A stretch of 64,000 nt of DNA, taken from contig BPJU01000007.1 of the NCBI GenBank assembly GCA_026004775.1, forward strand, positions 124,001 to 188,000, written 5' to 3'. The position numbers and the translations under genes are program-made. Source of the DNA: Pirellulaceae bacterium. GTDB lineage: Bacteria; Planctomycetota; Planctomycetia; Pirellulales; Pirellulaceae. Each line of letters begins with the position of its first letter. Positions within the stretch are counted from its first letter, which is position 1. A model generated the notes under the pieces. It had not been told where the DNA came from, made no database searches, and saw only the letters and a program-made list of their open reading frames with translations. Shown one piece after another: positions 51,434 to 61,314 of the stretch.

Positions 51434-52387
51434 ATGGCGCGGCATGGGCTTTCGCTGGTGGAACTACTGGTTGCGGCCACCATTATCGGCCTGGTGGCCG
51501 CGCTGGTGTTACCTGGAGTTCAAGCGGCTCGAGAGTCCGCTCGCCGAACTCAGTGCGCTAACAATCTCAAACAGATCGGTCTGGCACTGCATCTTTTCGA
51601 GTCATCGCACCGAGTGTTTCCCGCTTCCGGCTGGACGACGGCAGGTCCTGGGAATCCAGCCGGCAAATACGTTGGCTGGCGGGCTCTGGTACTGCCGTTC
51701 CTGGAACAAGTCCCGGTGGAAATGCAATATGATTTCCAGCAGCATTGGTGGGAAGAACACAACTTGCACGTGGGGCGGATCCCATTGCCGATTTTCTTGT
51801 GTCCCAGTGTAGGAGGCAGGTTGGCCGTGACATCGGTTGTGGCCAAGCCGCCTCGTCCGGCACTGTTGCTTTCCCAGCCGCCGGCCGCCACGGATTACGA
51901 GGCTCTCATGGGCGTCCAGCCCGCATCGATCAACCCGCACTTGAATCGACCGTTTTACAACGCATCGAATCGTTTCGCGGTAATGCACCGCAACTCGCGC
52001 ACACGCTTTGCGGATATTTTGGACGGGGCAACCGGGACGTTGATGGTGCTGGAGGCAGCAGGTCGCCCCACAGTCTTTCGGGCAGGCAAGCCGCAGTTGC
52101 ATCTTGCAAATGATCAGGGTATCGGCTGGATTGATAGCGAGGGAGGCTTCAGTTTGGATGGGAGTTCTGCTGATGGAGCGATCGAGGGTGGGGGACCTGC
52201 GGCAGGAAGTTTTTTTGCTATGAACCGCCGCAATGACAACGAGCCTTATGCCATGCACCCCGGAGGCATCTATGTGGTGTTCGCCGACGGGCGCGTGCAG
52301 TTTGTATCGGAGTCGATTTCGCTTTTGACCTTTGCAGCTTTGGCAACTCGAGCCGGTGGTGAGGCGCCGATCGATATTGTCCCGTAA
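51434..52387 (+). CDS. DUF1559 prepilin-like protein
   Basis: A 317-aa protein with a type IV prepilin/pseudopilin N-terminus: G-LSLVELLVAATIIGLVAALVL with the E5-like Glu, cleaved by prepilin peptidase before the Leu of GLSLVE. The DUF1559 domain follows (ARRTQCANNLKQIGLALH, and near the C-terminus AMHPGGIYVVFADGRVQFVSESI, the H-X9-DG motif). These proteins occur in large numbers in Planctomycetes; their function is unknown but surface or secretion-linked. A basic residue cluster precedes the hydrophobic helix, as expected. Confidence 0.95.
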   Translation: MARHGLSLVELLVAATIIGLVAALVLPGVQAARESARRTQCANNLKQIGLALHLFESSHRVFPASGWTTAGPGNPAGKYVGWRALVLPFLEQVPVEMQYDFQQHWWEEHNLHVGRIPLPIFLCPSVGGRLAVTSVVAKPPRPALLLSQPPAATDYEALMGVQPASINPHLNRPFYNASNRFAVMHRNSRTRFADILDGATGTLMVLEAAGRPTVFRAGKPQLHLANDQGIGWIDSEGGFSLDGSSADGAIEGGGPAAGSFFAMNRRNDNEPYAMHPGGIYVVFADGRVQFVSESISLLTFAALATRAGGEAPIDIVP

Positions 52388-52431
52388 AGTTACTGCCGGT
52401 CGCAGTACCACCCTCGAAAAAAATTCGCGAA

Positions 52432-52470
52432 ACGAGCGTTGTCTGGCCCGCGGACCAGACATACGCTCGT
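52432..52470. terminator. Long hairpin between convergent genes
   Basis: A near-perfect 15-bp inverted repeat (ACGAGCG..GTCTGG / CCAGAC..CGCTCGT) with a short GC loop. It lies in the 153-bp gap between the convergent DUF1559 and PEP-hydrolase-family genes. An A-run about 10 bp to the left gives T on the minus strand, so it may end the leftward transcript; the rightward side has no T-run. Confidence 0.5.
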
Positions 52471-52540
52471 AAAGGAATGAGGGACTATTCTGGTGTAACA
52501 GACACTACGCTCATTTGGGGAAAGTAAGGTCCGCAGTCTG

Positions 52541-53377
52541 TCACGTTCGAAATCGCAGGTTCGTGAACTTCCTCACCTGCTCGGTGATAGCCCGCTCGAC
52601 CGGCAGCCGCTCCATGCTGCTTGCTCCATAGAAACCGACCACACCCTCGGTGCGGTCCAGCACATACTGTGCGTCCTCCGGTTCCGCTATCGGGCCGCCG
52701 TGGCAAAGCACCAGAATGTCGGGGCGCTCTTTTCTGGCGGCATCATGGATAGCCTGGATCAGGCGCACGCAATCATCCAGTGAGCGGGCGGTGGTGGCAC
52801 CGATGGTACCTTTGGTGGTAAGCCCCATGTGCGCGATGAGGATATCGGCACCGGCGCGGGCCATCGCTATCGCTTCTTCTTCATTGAAACAATAAGGTGT
52901 CGTCAGCATACCCAGTTCATGGGCCAGACGAATCATGTCGACTTCCTTGCCGAACCCCATGCCGGTTTCTTCCAGATTTTGCCGGAACAGACCGTCGATC
53001 AGCCCGACGGTGGGGAAGTTCTGGACGCCGGAAAAACCGATATCATCGAGCTCTTTGAGAAAATATTTCATCAGACGAAACGGATCCGTGGCACAGACAC
53101 CCGCCAGTACCGGGGTATGTTCGACCACAGGCAACACTTCGTGAGCCATCTGGACGACGATGGCGTTGGCATCGCCGTAGGGCATCATGCCGGCCAGTGA
53201 GCCGCGGCCGGCCATGCGGAATCGTCCCGAGTTATAAATCACCAAGAGATCGATTCCACCTGCTTCCGACATTTTGGCACTGATACCGGTACCGGCGCCG
53301 CCGCCGATGATTGGCCGGCCGGAAGCCACTTTGGCTCGAAGGCGTTCCAGAATCGATTCCCGGGAGAATAGTGCCAT
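52541..53377 (-). CDS. Phosphoenolpyruvate hydrolase/TIM-barrel signal-transduction-family protein
   Basis: A 278-aa TIM-barrel protein of the phosphoenolpyruvate-hydrolase-type family (often called a TIM-barrel signal transduction protein). Features are [66 protein letters not shown] and [12 protein letters not shown], all typical of the family. The start at 53377 is preceded by AAAGGAAG 7 nt upstream. It is the last gene of a minus-strand run after the ABC ATPase gene (55-bp gap). The reaction is not established for this group. Confidence 0.8.
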   Translation of the reverse strand: MALFSRESILERLRAKVASGRPIIGGGAGTGISAKMSEAGGIDLLVIYNSGRFRMAGRGSLAGMMPYGDANAIVVQMAHEVLPVVEHTPVLAGVCATDPFRLMKYFLKELDDIGFSGVQNFPTVGLIDGLFRQNLEETGMGFGKEVDMIRLAHELGMLTTPYCFNEEEAIAMARAGADILIAHMGLTTKGTIGATTARSLDDCVRLIQAIHDAARKERPDILVLCHGGPIAEPEDAQYVLDRTEGVVGFYGASSMERLPVERAITEQVRKFTNLRFRT

Positions 53378-53432
53378 GGGCCGCTTCCTTTCGATCTGAT
53401 AACCGGCGTCCCACACGACGCTGGCGGCAGTT

Positions 53433-54365
53433 TCAGATCTTCTTTCCTAATCCCTTAGTAAGCGCCATAAATGCCGACTCAAGACTGATCGTTTCTTCGG
53501 CGAAATGTTTGAGGCGGAATCCGTTTTGCACCAGCAAGCTGCTCAGTTGGCTGTAATCGACATCGCCGGCTTTCAACGTTACGCGCATGCGACCATTTTT
53601 TCGTTCCAATGATTCGACCAGGGGATGATCGCCGAGCAGCTTTTCAGCCTGGTCCTGGTCGCCGGCCACTTCGATTTCCAACACCGTATTCTGCCGCACC
53701 AAGCGCATCACATCACTGACGGTGGTGTTGATTTGCATCACTCCTTTGTCGATGATGCCGACTTTGTTGCAGATGTCGGCCAACTCGGGAAGGATATGAC
53801 TGGATACAATAATCGTTTTGCCCATGTTGCCGAGTTTGCGGAGGAGGTTTCGCATTTCGATGCGCGCCCGCGGATCCAGGCCGCTCAGCGGTTCATCCAG
53901 CAGGAGGACCTGCGGGTCGTGCAGCAGGACGCGAGCCAGCCCCAGGCGCTGTGTCTGCCCTCGGGAGAGCGTATTGGCATACGCATCGCGTTTGAAGTCC
54001 AGGTCGACGATCTCCAGCATTTCGTTACAGCGCTTGCGCCGCTGTGGGCCTCGGATCCGATAAGCGGCTGCAAAGAACTCCAGGTACTCGATCACCTTCA
54101 TGTCGTCATACACGCCGAAAAAGTCGGGCATGTACCCCACGAGCCGGCGGATTTCACGAGGCTGTGTATAAATGGAATACCCGCAGACGTAGGCTTCACC
54201 CCACGTGGGGTTCAGGAGCGTCGCCAGAATGCGCATGGTGGTGGTTTTTCCGGCGCCATTGGGACCGATAAAGCCGAAAAGATCGCCCTGCTCGAGCTCC
54301 AGGTCGATGCCGCGGATGGCGAAGGCATCGCCGTATTTTTTGGTGAGGTCAACGGTCTTGATCAC
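53433..54365 (-). CDS. ABC transporter ATP-binding protein
   Basis: A 310-aa ATPase of the ABC-2/CcmA-NodI class. It has Walker [12 protein letters not shown], the Q-loop region [12 protein letters not shown], the signature [18 protein letters not shown], Walker B LLLDEP followed by the D-loop SGLDPRAR, and H-loop SSHIL. The signature SRGQ replaces the usual LSGGQ. The C-terminal 85 residues form a regulatory extension. The start is GTG 54365: its GTGA overlaps the TGA stop of the upstream membrane-protein gene, so translation is coupled and the two products likely act together. No separate permease lies in the run. Confidence 0.9.
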   Translation of the reverse strand: MIKTVDLTKKYGDAFAIRGIDLELEQGDLFGFIGPNGAGKTTTMRILATLLNPTWGEAYVCGYSIYTQPREIRRLVGYMPDFFGVYDDMKVIEYLEFFAAAYRIRGPQRRKRCNEMLEIVDLDFKRDAYANTLSRGQTQRLGLARVLLHDPQVLLLDEPLSGLDPRARIEMRNLLRKLGNMGKTIIVSSHILPELADICNKVGIIDKGVMQINTTVSDVMRLVRQNTVLEIEVAGDQDQAEKLLGDHPLVESLERKNGRMRVTLKAGDVDYSQLSSLLVQNGFRLKHFAEETISLESAFMALTKGLGKKI

Positions 54366-56715
54366 TGCACAGCAGCCTCCCCCACGGGGTACTCGGTGCG
54401 GCGAACCGGCATGACAAAACGGTAATACGTCCGGCACTGACCCCTGGTTTTGTCTGTCCCTGGTTCGGCAAGCAATTCGACCGCCGGCCCGGACACGCGA
54501 GCGACGACGATCGCTCGATCCAAGGATAACTGATCGCTCATGTCCACAAAACTCTGGTACTGCTGGCCCAGACCTGTATAGGTGCGGCCACCCGCCGCCG
54601 CATAGAACATCATTACCTCCAAAATCCGATCCACATTGCGACTCTGCTGGTCCCATGGTGTGGACGCATAACCGACCTTGGTGCCTAAGATGCGCCGCTC
54701 GGTAAGAAGCCATTCCAGATCGCGTCTCTGGAGCTGTTCGATCCTTATGGTAGCTCCCGGTTCAATCGCTGCCTCAGCCCGATAGGCCCAGCGCTGGTGC
54801 GCGATCAACACGTCTTTCAAAGGAACCGAGAGTGGATTTTGGAAGGAGCCTTTCAAGAAACCATTGCGGTCAGCCCACAGTCCCGACCCGATCGGACGGC
54901 TGAGCTTGCCGCGCCATTGACCCAGCAAGGCGCGTGTGCCCGCAGCCAGTATGGGAGCCTCGATCACATCGGCTCGGCGCAGTTCGTCAAAGGTGCGAAT
55001 CGGATAGGGAATCCCCGACAGAGTTTCCACTGCTGTGCGGTCCAGCCCGCCCAGCCCCGTGCCGGGCAACCCCTGCCAGGTAAGTAAGTTCTCCGATAGC
55101 TGCAGTTCCGAGCCCTCGATGGGAGTGGAAGGCTTCAGATGCCACGAGTATTTGGCGAGTCGATGGCTATAGACCGAAGCCCAGGTAGTTCCGCGCACAT
55201 GCCCGGTATCGGCATCGATGTCGACAAGTTCCACACGGTTGACGATAGGTCCCGCGGGGGACTTCCATCGGGTGTGCAAGAAATGGATCAGTACCGAAAA
55301 GGCGATGATGCCGATGGTCCACGTGAGCCAGGTCCATTCGCGGCGTCCTTTAAGCAGCCAGAGCAGCGCGTAGTCGCCCGGTCCGAGCCACAGGATGTAC
55401 AGCACCAGCAGAGCCGCAACAGCCGTGAAGGAAACCAGGGCGACACCGCCGGTCAGACCCGAGCCGGGAAAAAAGTCCAGGGCGCTTCGCAACTGGCCGA
55501 CCATCTCATCAAAACCGATGTGGACGACGCGTCGGGTGAGTTCTTCGCGGCCAGCCGGCGGCTCTCCCCCCGCCTGCCGAGCCAGTTCAGCCAAGACCGC
55601 CGGCGTCGCCGACCACGACTCGAATGCCGGCTGGTCCAGATCGAACATTACCCACGTCACCACACCCAATCCCACCGCATACCGGCAGATGGCGGGTTGC
55701 CGGCCGGCATGTCGGGCGTCGAACCAGGTCAGCGCAGGCAAATCCGACCGGTCGCATGTCACGGCGGTAAATGGCCCCAACGGTTGATCGGCATGAGCAA
55801 ACGACTCAAGCCCGGGCGCTTCGGTGATCTGGATCACCTGTCGCGGCGTCGCCGGCAGCAGCGGTACGAGTGGACCGCTGCCGGAGCCCCACCGCTGGGC
55901 GTTCTGGCCAAGCGACAACACCAGCCGCCCGCCCGATTGCACCCATTCGACCACCGCCTGCCATTGCTCAGGTTGCCATTGGTCGAGAAACTCCCGATCC
56001 GACGTCAACAGCCACAAAGTATCGACACCATCAAAGGCACGGGCCACACGCGGCAGGCGCTCGACCTCTTTCCAATAACTGACCGCGGGCAGTTTCCCCA
56101 AGGAACGCAGACGCTTGTCCCAGACTCGATCCAGCGGCAAGTTGCCACCCAATACCACGTGCCACGGACGAGTGGACTCGAGCACCCGAACGTCCTGGCC
56201 TAACGCCAAGTCGAAACGCGCTACGTCTGCTTGCCCGAACGGAGTAGTGCCTCCAGATTGCCCTGAAGGCGGCCGAGCCTCAGGTAGCGGATAAACTCTG
56301 TGCGCTGGCCTGCCGCCAACTCGATCGGCTTCTGGGAACCGTCGTCGGCTGCGGCTTGCCAGGCCGCCGGCAGGCCTTCGCTGTCCGGAGCACGGATCTC
56401 CAGGTACCCTTTGAAGGGACTTGAACCGTTCTCGACTACCACCGTCACGGCCGTCCAATGGCCGACTTTGGCCGTGTTGTCCACGCCCATGTGGATCGCC
56501 ACGATCCGCGGATGATCGGCCAAGGCGGCACCGGCGGAGGCAATCAGGGTGGCTACCGCGAAGACGAGCCGAAACAGTGGCCATGCGGGTCTGGTGCCAG
56601 TTAACAGACGGCCGGACGACGCAGCATGGTCGGGAGGGGCGTGGACCGCCTTTGTTGAGCGAAGTCGAGGGTCGGCCTGCGGGGCCACTGCCCGATCAAG
56701 GCTTGCCTTGGTCAT
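54362..56715 (-). pseudogene. Membrane protein linked to the ABC ATPase, broken by a -1 frameshift
   Basis: Two overlapping open frames together encode one protein of about 784 aa. The first (56715 to 56221) has a signal peptide (VFAVATLIASAGAALADHP) and an N-terminal beta domain, and stops after RSGKQT. The second frame continues with ADVARFDLALGQDV, a GATase-like region (SDREFLDQWQPEQWQAVVEW) and two membrane helices (near 55450-55360 and 55330-55270). Restoring one G in the GGG run (CCC at 56234-56236) gives RSGQADVARF, a smooth join. It could be a homopolymer sequencing error, a true mutation or slippage. Its end couples to the ABC ATPase by GTGA overlap. Confidence 0.7.
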
Positions 56716-57031
56716 CACACACACAGACAAACTCTCCACAACCGGGGCAGCCGGAGCCATACTTGCGACGAACCGCATCCTCCAGATCGACACCGGCCAC
56801 ATTGGCGATCGTAGCCAACCAGGCCAATACGTCGGCGAATTCCGACGCCTGTTCTTCGCGTGTGCCGCTCCGCAACGCCGCCGCCAACTCGCCCACTTCC
56901 TCCATCAACCACATGAAGGTTCCGTCAATGCCTCGAGCCACATCCTTCGGCAAATACATGCGCCGGATCAGTTCCTGGAAGGACGAAAGGCTGAGGCTCG
57001 ACGATTGTTGCGAGGGCCGACCGTTGTCCAT
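56696..57031 (-). CDS. MazG-like nucleotide pyrophosphohydrolase with Cys-rich tail
   Basis: A 111-aa protein with the MazG/NTP-PPase core: WLMEEVGELAAALR (E44, E45, E48) and SEFADVLAWL (E64, D67), the metal-binding ExxE...ExxD set. It is expected to hydrolyse non-canonical NTPs to NMP and pyrophosphate. The C-terminus adds a Cys-rich segment (C95, C98, C103, C105: GCPGCGEFVCVCDD) that could bind zinc or iron. The start at 57031 has CAGGAGAA 6 nt upstream. Its end overlaps the start of the following membrane-protein gene by 20 bp. Confidence 0.85.
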   Translation of the reverse strand: MDNGRPSQQSSSLSLSSFQELIRRMYLPKDVARGIDGTFMWLMEEVGELAAALRSGTREEQASEFADVLAWLATIANVAGVDLEDAVRRKYGSGCPGCGEFVCVCDDQGKP

Positions 57032-57117
57032 CGAATTATTCTCCTGCGAAGAGTTCAGCATAGTCCGGACACGGGCAGGCGGCCAGGGAGGGGATGCCGT
57101 TCGGCAAACGCGATCGG

Positions 57118-58950
57118 TCAGCGGGCATCGGCCATCGCCTGGAGCTGTACCACGGAGCGTTTCTGTTCTTTTTCCAGAAATGCCCGGCCGTACTTGACGT
57201 TCACATGGTCCCACGGCAGCCGATCTTCCAGTTGGAACGGTTCGTGCAACAGCCGGTCCATGTCCAGCCCTACATCGGCCAGTGCCTGCCACCAGCGGTG
57301 GGGCTGGAAAAACTCCGACCAACTGTCCAATCGAGCGCCGCGCCGCCATGCCAACTCGATCGCCTCGGCGACCCGTCGATCACCGCGGCTGATCACGCCC
57401 TCCAGCAGGCTGGTGTCGATATTATGGCACTTGACGGTAACCGAACGGATGCGGCGGCGGGAGTGCAGGTAGCGATGGGCTTGCTCGAAATACTCGCGGC
57501 GAGCCATACCATTCCATTGGTAGGGCGTGTGCGCCTTGGGCACGAAGTTCGACACGCTTGCCGTCACCCGCCCGTAGCGGCCGCGCTCCTGCTTGCCAAT
57601 CAAAGCAATATGCTCGGCCATTTCAATAATGCCGTCCAGATCCACCCGCCGTTCTCCCGGCAAGCCGCACATAAAATAGAGTTTGACGCTTTCATAGTTG
57701 TTGCGGAATGCGGTGCGACAACCTTCATAGAGGTCGTCGTTCTTGATCTTCTTGCGAATCTGTTCTCGCATGTCGTCACGAGCCACTTCCGGGGCCAGCG
57801 TCAAGCTGGAACGGCGGTCGTTGCCGATCAGTTCGGCGATGGTCCGTAACTGTTCGTTGACCCTCAGACTCGGCACCGACACGTTCACCCCCAACGGCCG
57901 AAAAACCTCTTTCAAGCGCCGAACGAGATCTTCAAAATAGGGATAATCGCTGCTGGAAAGCGACAACAGCGAGATTTCGTTGTAGCCCGTGTTGCGGTAC
58001 GCTTCCAGCGCGGACTGGACAATCGTTTCGACCGAACGAACGCGGAGCGGCCGCTTGATGACGGTACTCTGACAAAACCGGCACTGCCAGGGACAACCAC
58101 GCATGATTTCAATGGCGATGCGGTCGTGGACGCACTCGACAAGCGGAACCAGCGGATGCGTCGGCAGCGGAATCGCCTCCAGGTCGCTGATCACCACCGG
58201 CTGAATCGTGGCCGGAACGTCCGGATGGACGCGGTGCAGATCGACAAACTTCCCATCCGCATATTCCGGTTCGTAGAAGCGTGGCACGTAGCAGTAGGGC
58301 AACCGGCGTACCAGTTCCAACAGCGCCTCGGCACGCTGCTCGACGCCCGCTTGACCGGAGGCCCACGGCCCCAGGGCTCGAGCCGCTTGCCGCAATTCGA
58401 GCCAGGTGTTGCAGATCTGGGGCAACGACAGTTCTCCATCGCCTGTCACAAACAGGTCGATAAACGGTGCAAGCGGCTCGGGGTTCTGAGCGCAGGGGCC
58501 CCCGGCAATCACCAGCGGATCGGCCATCGTCCGCTCGACGCTCCGCAGCGGAATGCCGCCCAGATCGAGCATGGTCAGGATGTTCACACATCCGATTTCG
58601 TATTGGAGCGAAAAGCCCACCACGTCGAACTCGTGAAGCGGGGTGAAGTTCTCCAGGCTATACAGAGGTAGGCCCCTTTGCCGCAACTGCTGTTCCATGT
58701 CCGGCCACGGCGTAAATACCCGCTCGCAAGCCCACTGCGGATCGTTGTTCATCAGCGTATAGAGCACCTGAAGCCCGTGGTGGCTCATGCCGATCGTATA
58801 CACGTCCGGAAAGGCCAGGCAGACCTTCCCCTGCACGTCGCGGTAGTCCTTGCGCACAATGTTCTGCTCGCCACCCAGATACTGAGCGGGTGTCTGGACG
58901 TGGGGCAGAACGTGCGATTCGATATACTCTTTCAGGCGTCGATTGAACAT
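57118..58950 (-). CDS. Radical SAM protein (TIGR03960-type, B12-binding-like)
   Basis: A 610-aa radical SAM enzyme. The N-terminal Rossmann-like part (VCLAFPDVYTIGMSHHGLQV ... GGIPLRS) resembles a B12-binding domain. The core binds a 4Fe-4S cluster through C-x3-C-x2-C in RGCPWQCRFCQST. Later motifs are SLSSSDYP, SLTLAPEVARDDMR and LYFMCGLPGERRVDL. In other bacteria this protein is often followed by a TIGR03936-type partner, sometimes fused; none is seen here. The start at 58950 has AAGGTGA 6 nt upstream; an in-frame start 18 nt earlier is less likely. Confidence 0.87.
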   Translation of the reverse strand: MFNRRLKEYIESHVLPHVQTPAQYLGGEQNIVRKDYRDVQGKVCLAFPDVYTIGMSHHGLQVLYTLMNNDPQWACERVFTPWPDMEQQLRQRGLPLYSLENFTPLHEFDVVGFSLQYEIGCVNILTMLDLGGIPLRSVERTMADPLVIAGGPCAQNPEPLAPFIDLFVTGDGELSLPQICNTWLELRQAARALGPWASGQAGVEQRAEALLELVRRLPYCYVPRFYEPEYADGKFVDLHRVHPDVPATIQPVVISDLEAIPLPTHPLVPLVECVHDRIAIEIMRGCPWQCRFCQSTVIKRPLRVRSVETIVQSALEAYRNTGYNEISLLSLSSSDYPYFEDLVRRLKEVFRPLGVNVSVPSLRVNEQLRTIAELIGNDRRSSLTLAPEVARDDMREQIRKKIKNDDLYEGCRTAFRNNYESVKLYFMCGLPGERRVDLDGIIEMAEHIALIGKQERGRYGRVTASVSNFVPKAHTPYQWNGMARREYFEQAHRYLHSRRRIRSVTVKCHNIDTSLLEGVISRGDRRVAEAIELAWRRGARLDSWSEFFQPHRWWQALADVGLDMDRLLHEPFQLEDRLPWDHVNVKYGRAFLEKEQKRSVVQLQAMADAR

Positions 58951-59116
58951 TGGTTCACCTTGTGTCACAGGTTCCCGATCGCCGAGACAAGCGTTGGATC
59001 GAGCCCGACACCTTGCCGGCTTTTCACCTCGGCGATACGTTCAACGTGGAGGGCTCTCCCGAATGCCGGGGGAGCCGCCGCAAAGACTACCCTTACCCGT
59101 AAGAACCATACCTCCC

Positions 59117-59431
59117 ATGTCCGATTATACCACTGTATGCAAATTGAGCGACCTCAGTGAGGGCCAAGGAAGGGCTTTTGCCGTGAACGGCCGGATGGTG
59201 GCGGTCTTTCTGGTAGAAGGAAAACTGTACGCTATCGACGATTTCTGCCCGCACATGGGGGCCTCGCTGGCCACCGGCTACGTAGAAAACGGCATTGTGA
59301 CCTGCCCGTGGCACGCCTGGCGTTTTGCGTTATGCGATGGTACCTGGTGTGACAGCCCGCGGATCAAAATCGACACTTTCCCGGTGCGGGTGGTGGGCGA
59401 TGAAGTGCAGGTGGCTGTCCCCGAGCGGTAG
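59117..59431 (+). CDS. Rieske [2Fe-2S] ferredoxin-like protein (NirD-type)
   Basis: A 104-aa soluble Rieske protein. The cluster ligands are C44-x-H46 (FCPHMGAS) and C63-x2-H66 (CPWHAWRF), the standard C-x-H...C-x2-H set. The size fits the small subunit of nitrite reductase (NirD) or a dioxygenase ferredoxin. No nitrite reductase large subunit or oxygenase is nearby, so it could be a general electron carrier. The start at 59117 was chosen because an upstream extension would be basic and Pro-rich, unlike the family. Confidence 0.9.
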   Translation: MSDYTTVCKLSDLSEGQGRAFAVNGRMVAVFLVEGKLYAIDDFCPHMGASLATGYVENGIVTCPWHAWRFALCDGTWCDSPRIKIDTFPVRVVGDEVQVAVPER

Positions 59432-59435
59432 GCGG

Positions 59436-61022
59436 TCACCGGCTCCCCGAAACCAGGTCGGACAACCGAATCCGTTCAAAGACCAGGTGCGCCTGGCTGC
59501 CCTCGTACACAATGCCGATACGGTCAGCGTCCACTTGGGTAAGGCTGGGGTAACCGAAGCCACGCCCTTCGTCCAGCAGCATCCGATGCGATTCGGGCCA
59601 CGTCATCCCGTCGTCAAAACTGACCTGAATCGACTGGTGCGTGCGCGCCTGTTGCGAATGCGGGTTGGCGAAGAGCAGGACATGCGGAGGGGTGCGACCA
59701 GGCAGAGCCACTCGCAATAGACTTCCATTGCAGGTCGGTTCGATCAGAACCCGGCGACTGGTCGGATGTTCCGTCCAAGTCTTTCCCAGGTCGCGAGTGA
59801 TCGCCACGGAACGGAACTTTTCCCGATCGTTGCGCATGTTGAGCATGATCGAGCCGTCGGAGAGCTCGACTGCCTGGCATTCGCTGGTGTCGTGGTCCGC
59901 AGGGGTGCCCACCTGCCAGGTGGCGCCATGATCGCGACTGACGAGCAGCGTCGAAAATTTCCGGCCCGTCTCGTTGCGCCCTTGAGCGGGCATCACCAGT
60001 GTACCATCGGCCAACTGGATCCCCTGTTGCGGTGAATGCACCAGCAACCACCAGTCATAAGGCTTTACTTGCCGCGTCAAATTCACCGGTTTCGACCAGG
60101 TAACACCATCGTCGTCCGATCGAACCATCAACAATTGGGCTGTTTTGCCGATCTCGTAACCCGGCTCCGAGCCGTCATCGCGCCACTGGTGTTTTCCCGG
60201 CTTGCCGTGCATCCATACGGCAAAACAGAAAACCGTCCCCGTTTGATGGTCCACGATCAGTCCCGGATCGCTGCATCCGTTCTGCTCCTCAGGCAGGCCT
60301 CCGTAAGTGCCCATATCCATGATCACATGGGTGGCTGCCCAGGTTTGTCCGGCATCGGTGCTACGGCTCAGGCCGATGTCGATGTCGCCTTGAAGGTCGC
60401 GAGGCGAGCGGCGGCGCATGTCGTAGACGCACAGCAACGTGCCCCGCGGTGTGGTCGCCAAAGCGGGTATGCGGTAGGTATGGACCCCGTCCTGACCGGC
60501 TTGGCGAAGGGCCACACCCACACGTTGCGGACCTCGCCGGCCCCCGGCCACTGGACGCACACGCCCTTGGCTGGTGCCGACGGCTTGCAGCCGTATTTGC
60601 ACCAAGCGTCCCACCTTGGCCGAAGGCGCCAGCCGGCACGCCAGCCAAAAACTGTGTTGCCCACTCGACAGCTCCTGGTCACACGCCAATCGCACTTCTT
60701 GCGAGTTGACCACACCCTCGGCCAGTCGATGGGCCGTCGACCACGGGTTGTCCGGTTCGGATCGGTACAGTTCCAGTCGAGCAATGTCGTCCAATGACTC
60801 CGTCCCCTCCAGCGATAGCTCAATACTCTCCAGCCCCCATGACTCGCCCTCCGGCACTCGGACGTGCAGTTGCAAGACCGGGCCTCGCTCATTTCCAATA
60901 AGTAATGGCCAAGTCGGGTAATGGACCGTTACATCGGCAGCCAACGTGCACCAGCACCACGTCATGACCAGCACACTGCTGGTTACCGGCGTCGCGAAAC
61001 GTGCAAATGAATGACGGGCCAT
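59436..61022 (-). CDS. Secreted sialidase-like BNR-repeat protein
   Basis: A 528-aa protein with a short signal segment (ATPVTSSVLVMTWCWCTLAAD). An N-terminal beta domain (residues about 30-170) precedes a six-bladed sialidase propeller. Five Asp boxes (SxDxGxTW type) are visible: STDAGQTW, SDDDGVTW, SRDHGATW, TRDLGKTW and SFDDGMTW. The YRIP motif (HTYRIPAL) and Arg-containing PSRPD-like region fit exo-alpha-sialidase (GH33). Cleavage of sialic acid or related sugars is inferred. The start at 61022 follows AAGGGAT; a GTG 24 nt upstream is possible. Confidence 0.85.
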   Translation of the reverse strand: MARHSFARFATPVTSSVLVMTWCWCTLAADVTVHYPTWPLLIGNERGPVLQLHVRVPEGESWGLESIELSLEGTESLDDIARLELYRSEPDNPWSTAHRLAEGVVNSQEVRLACDQELSSGQHSFWLACRLAPSAKVGRLVQIRLQAVGTSQGRVRPVAGGRRGPQRVGVALRQAGQDGVHTYRIPALATTPRGTLLCVYDMRRRSPRDLQGDIDIGLSRSTDAGQTWAATHVIMDMGTYGGLPEEQNGCSDPGLIVDHQTGTVFCFAVWMHGKPGKHQWRDDGSEPGYEIGKTAQLLMVRSDDDGVTWSKPVNLTRQVKPYDWWLLVHSPQQGIQLADGTLVMPAQGRNETGRKFSTLLVSRDHGATWQVGTPADHDTSECQAVELSDGSIMLNMRNDREKFRSVAITRDLGKTWTEHPTSRRVLIEPTCNGSLLRVALPGRTPPHVLLFANPHSQQARTHQSIQVSFDDGMTWPESHRMLLDEGRGFGYPSLTQVDADRIGIVYEGSQAHLVFERIRLSDLVSGSR

Positions 61023-61314
61023 TACGTTATCCCTTCGAAAATCCACACCTTTTTTACGTTGAGTCTACAATGTGATAGATGTGCCCAACAACGGTTTGTG
61101 GCGGTTGTCGAGAAGAGCTGTTGTTTTGTCGAGCGACGGAAAAACCGGGCGGATGTCCGTGGTTGCATTCTGGCCTGGCCACCGTCGTGGGATGTGCCGA
61201 TCAATTTTTGGCTGGCAAAAGGTTTTGGCGACCTAAAAAAACGGAACCACACAGGAAGTATTAACTGGTTGATCACCGTTTTTTGCTGGCGAAGGGTCTT
61301 CGCGATACGTTGCC

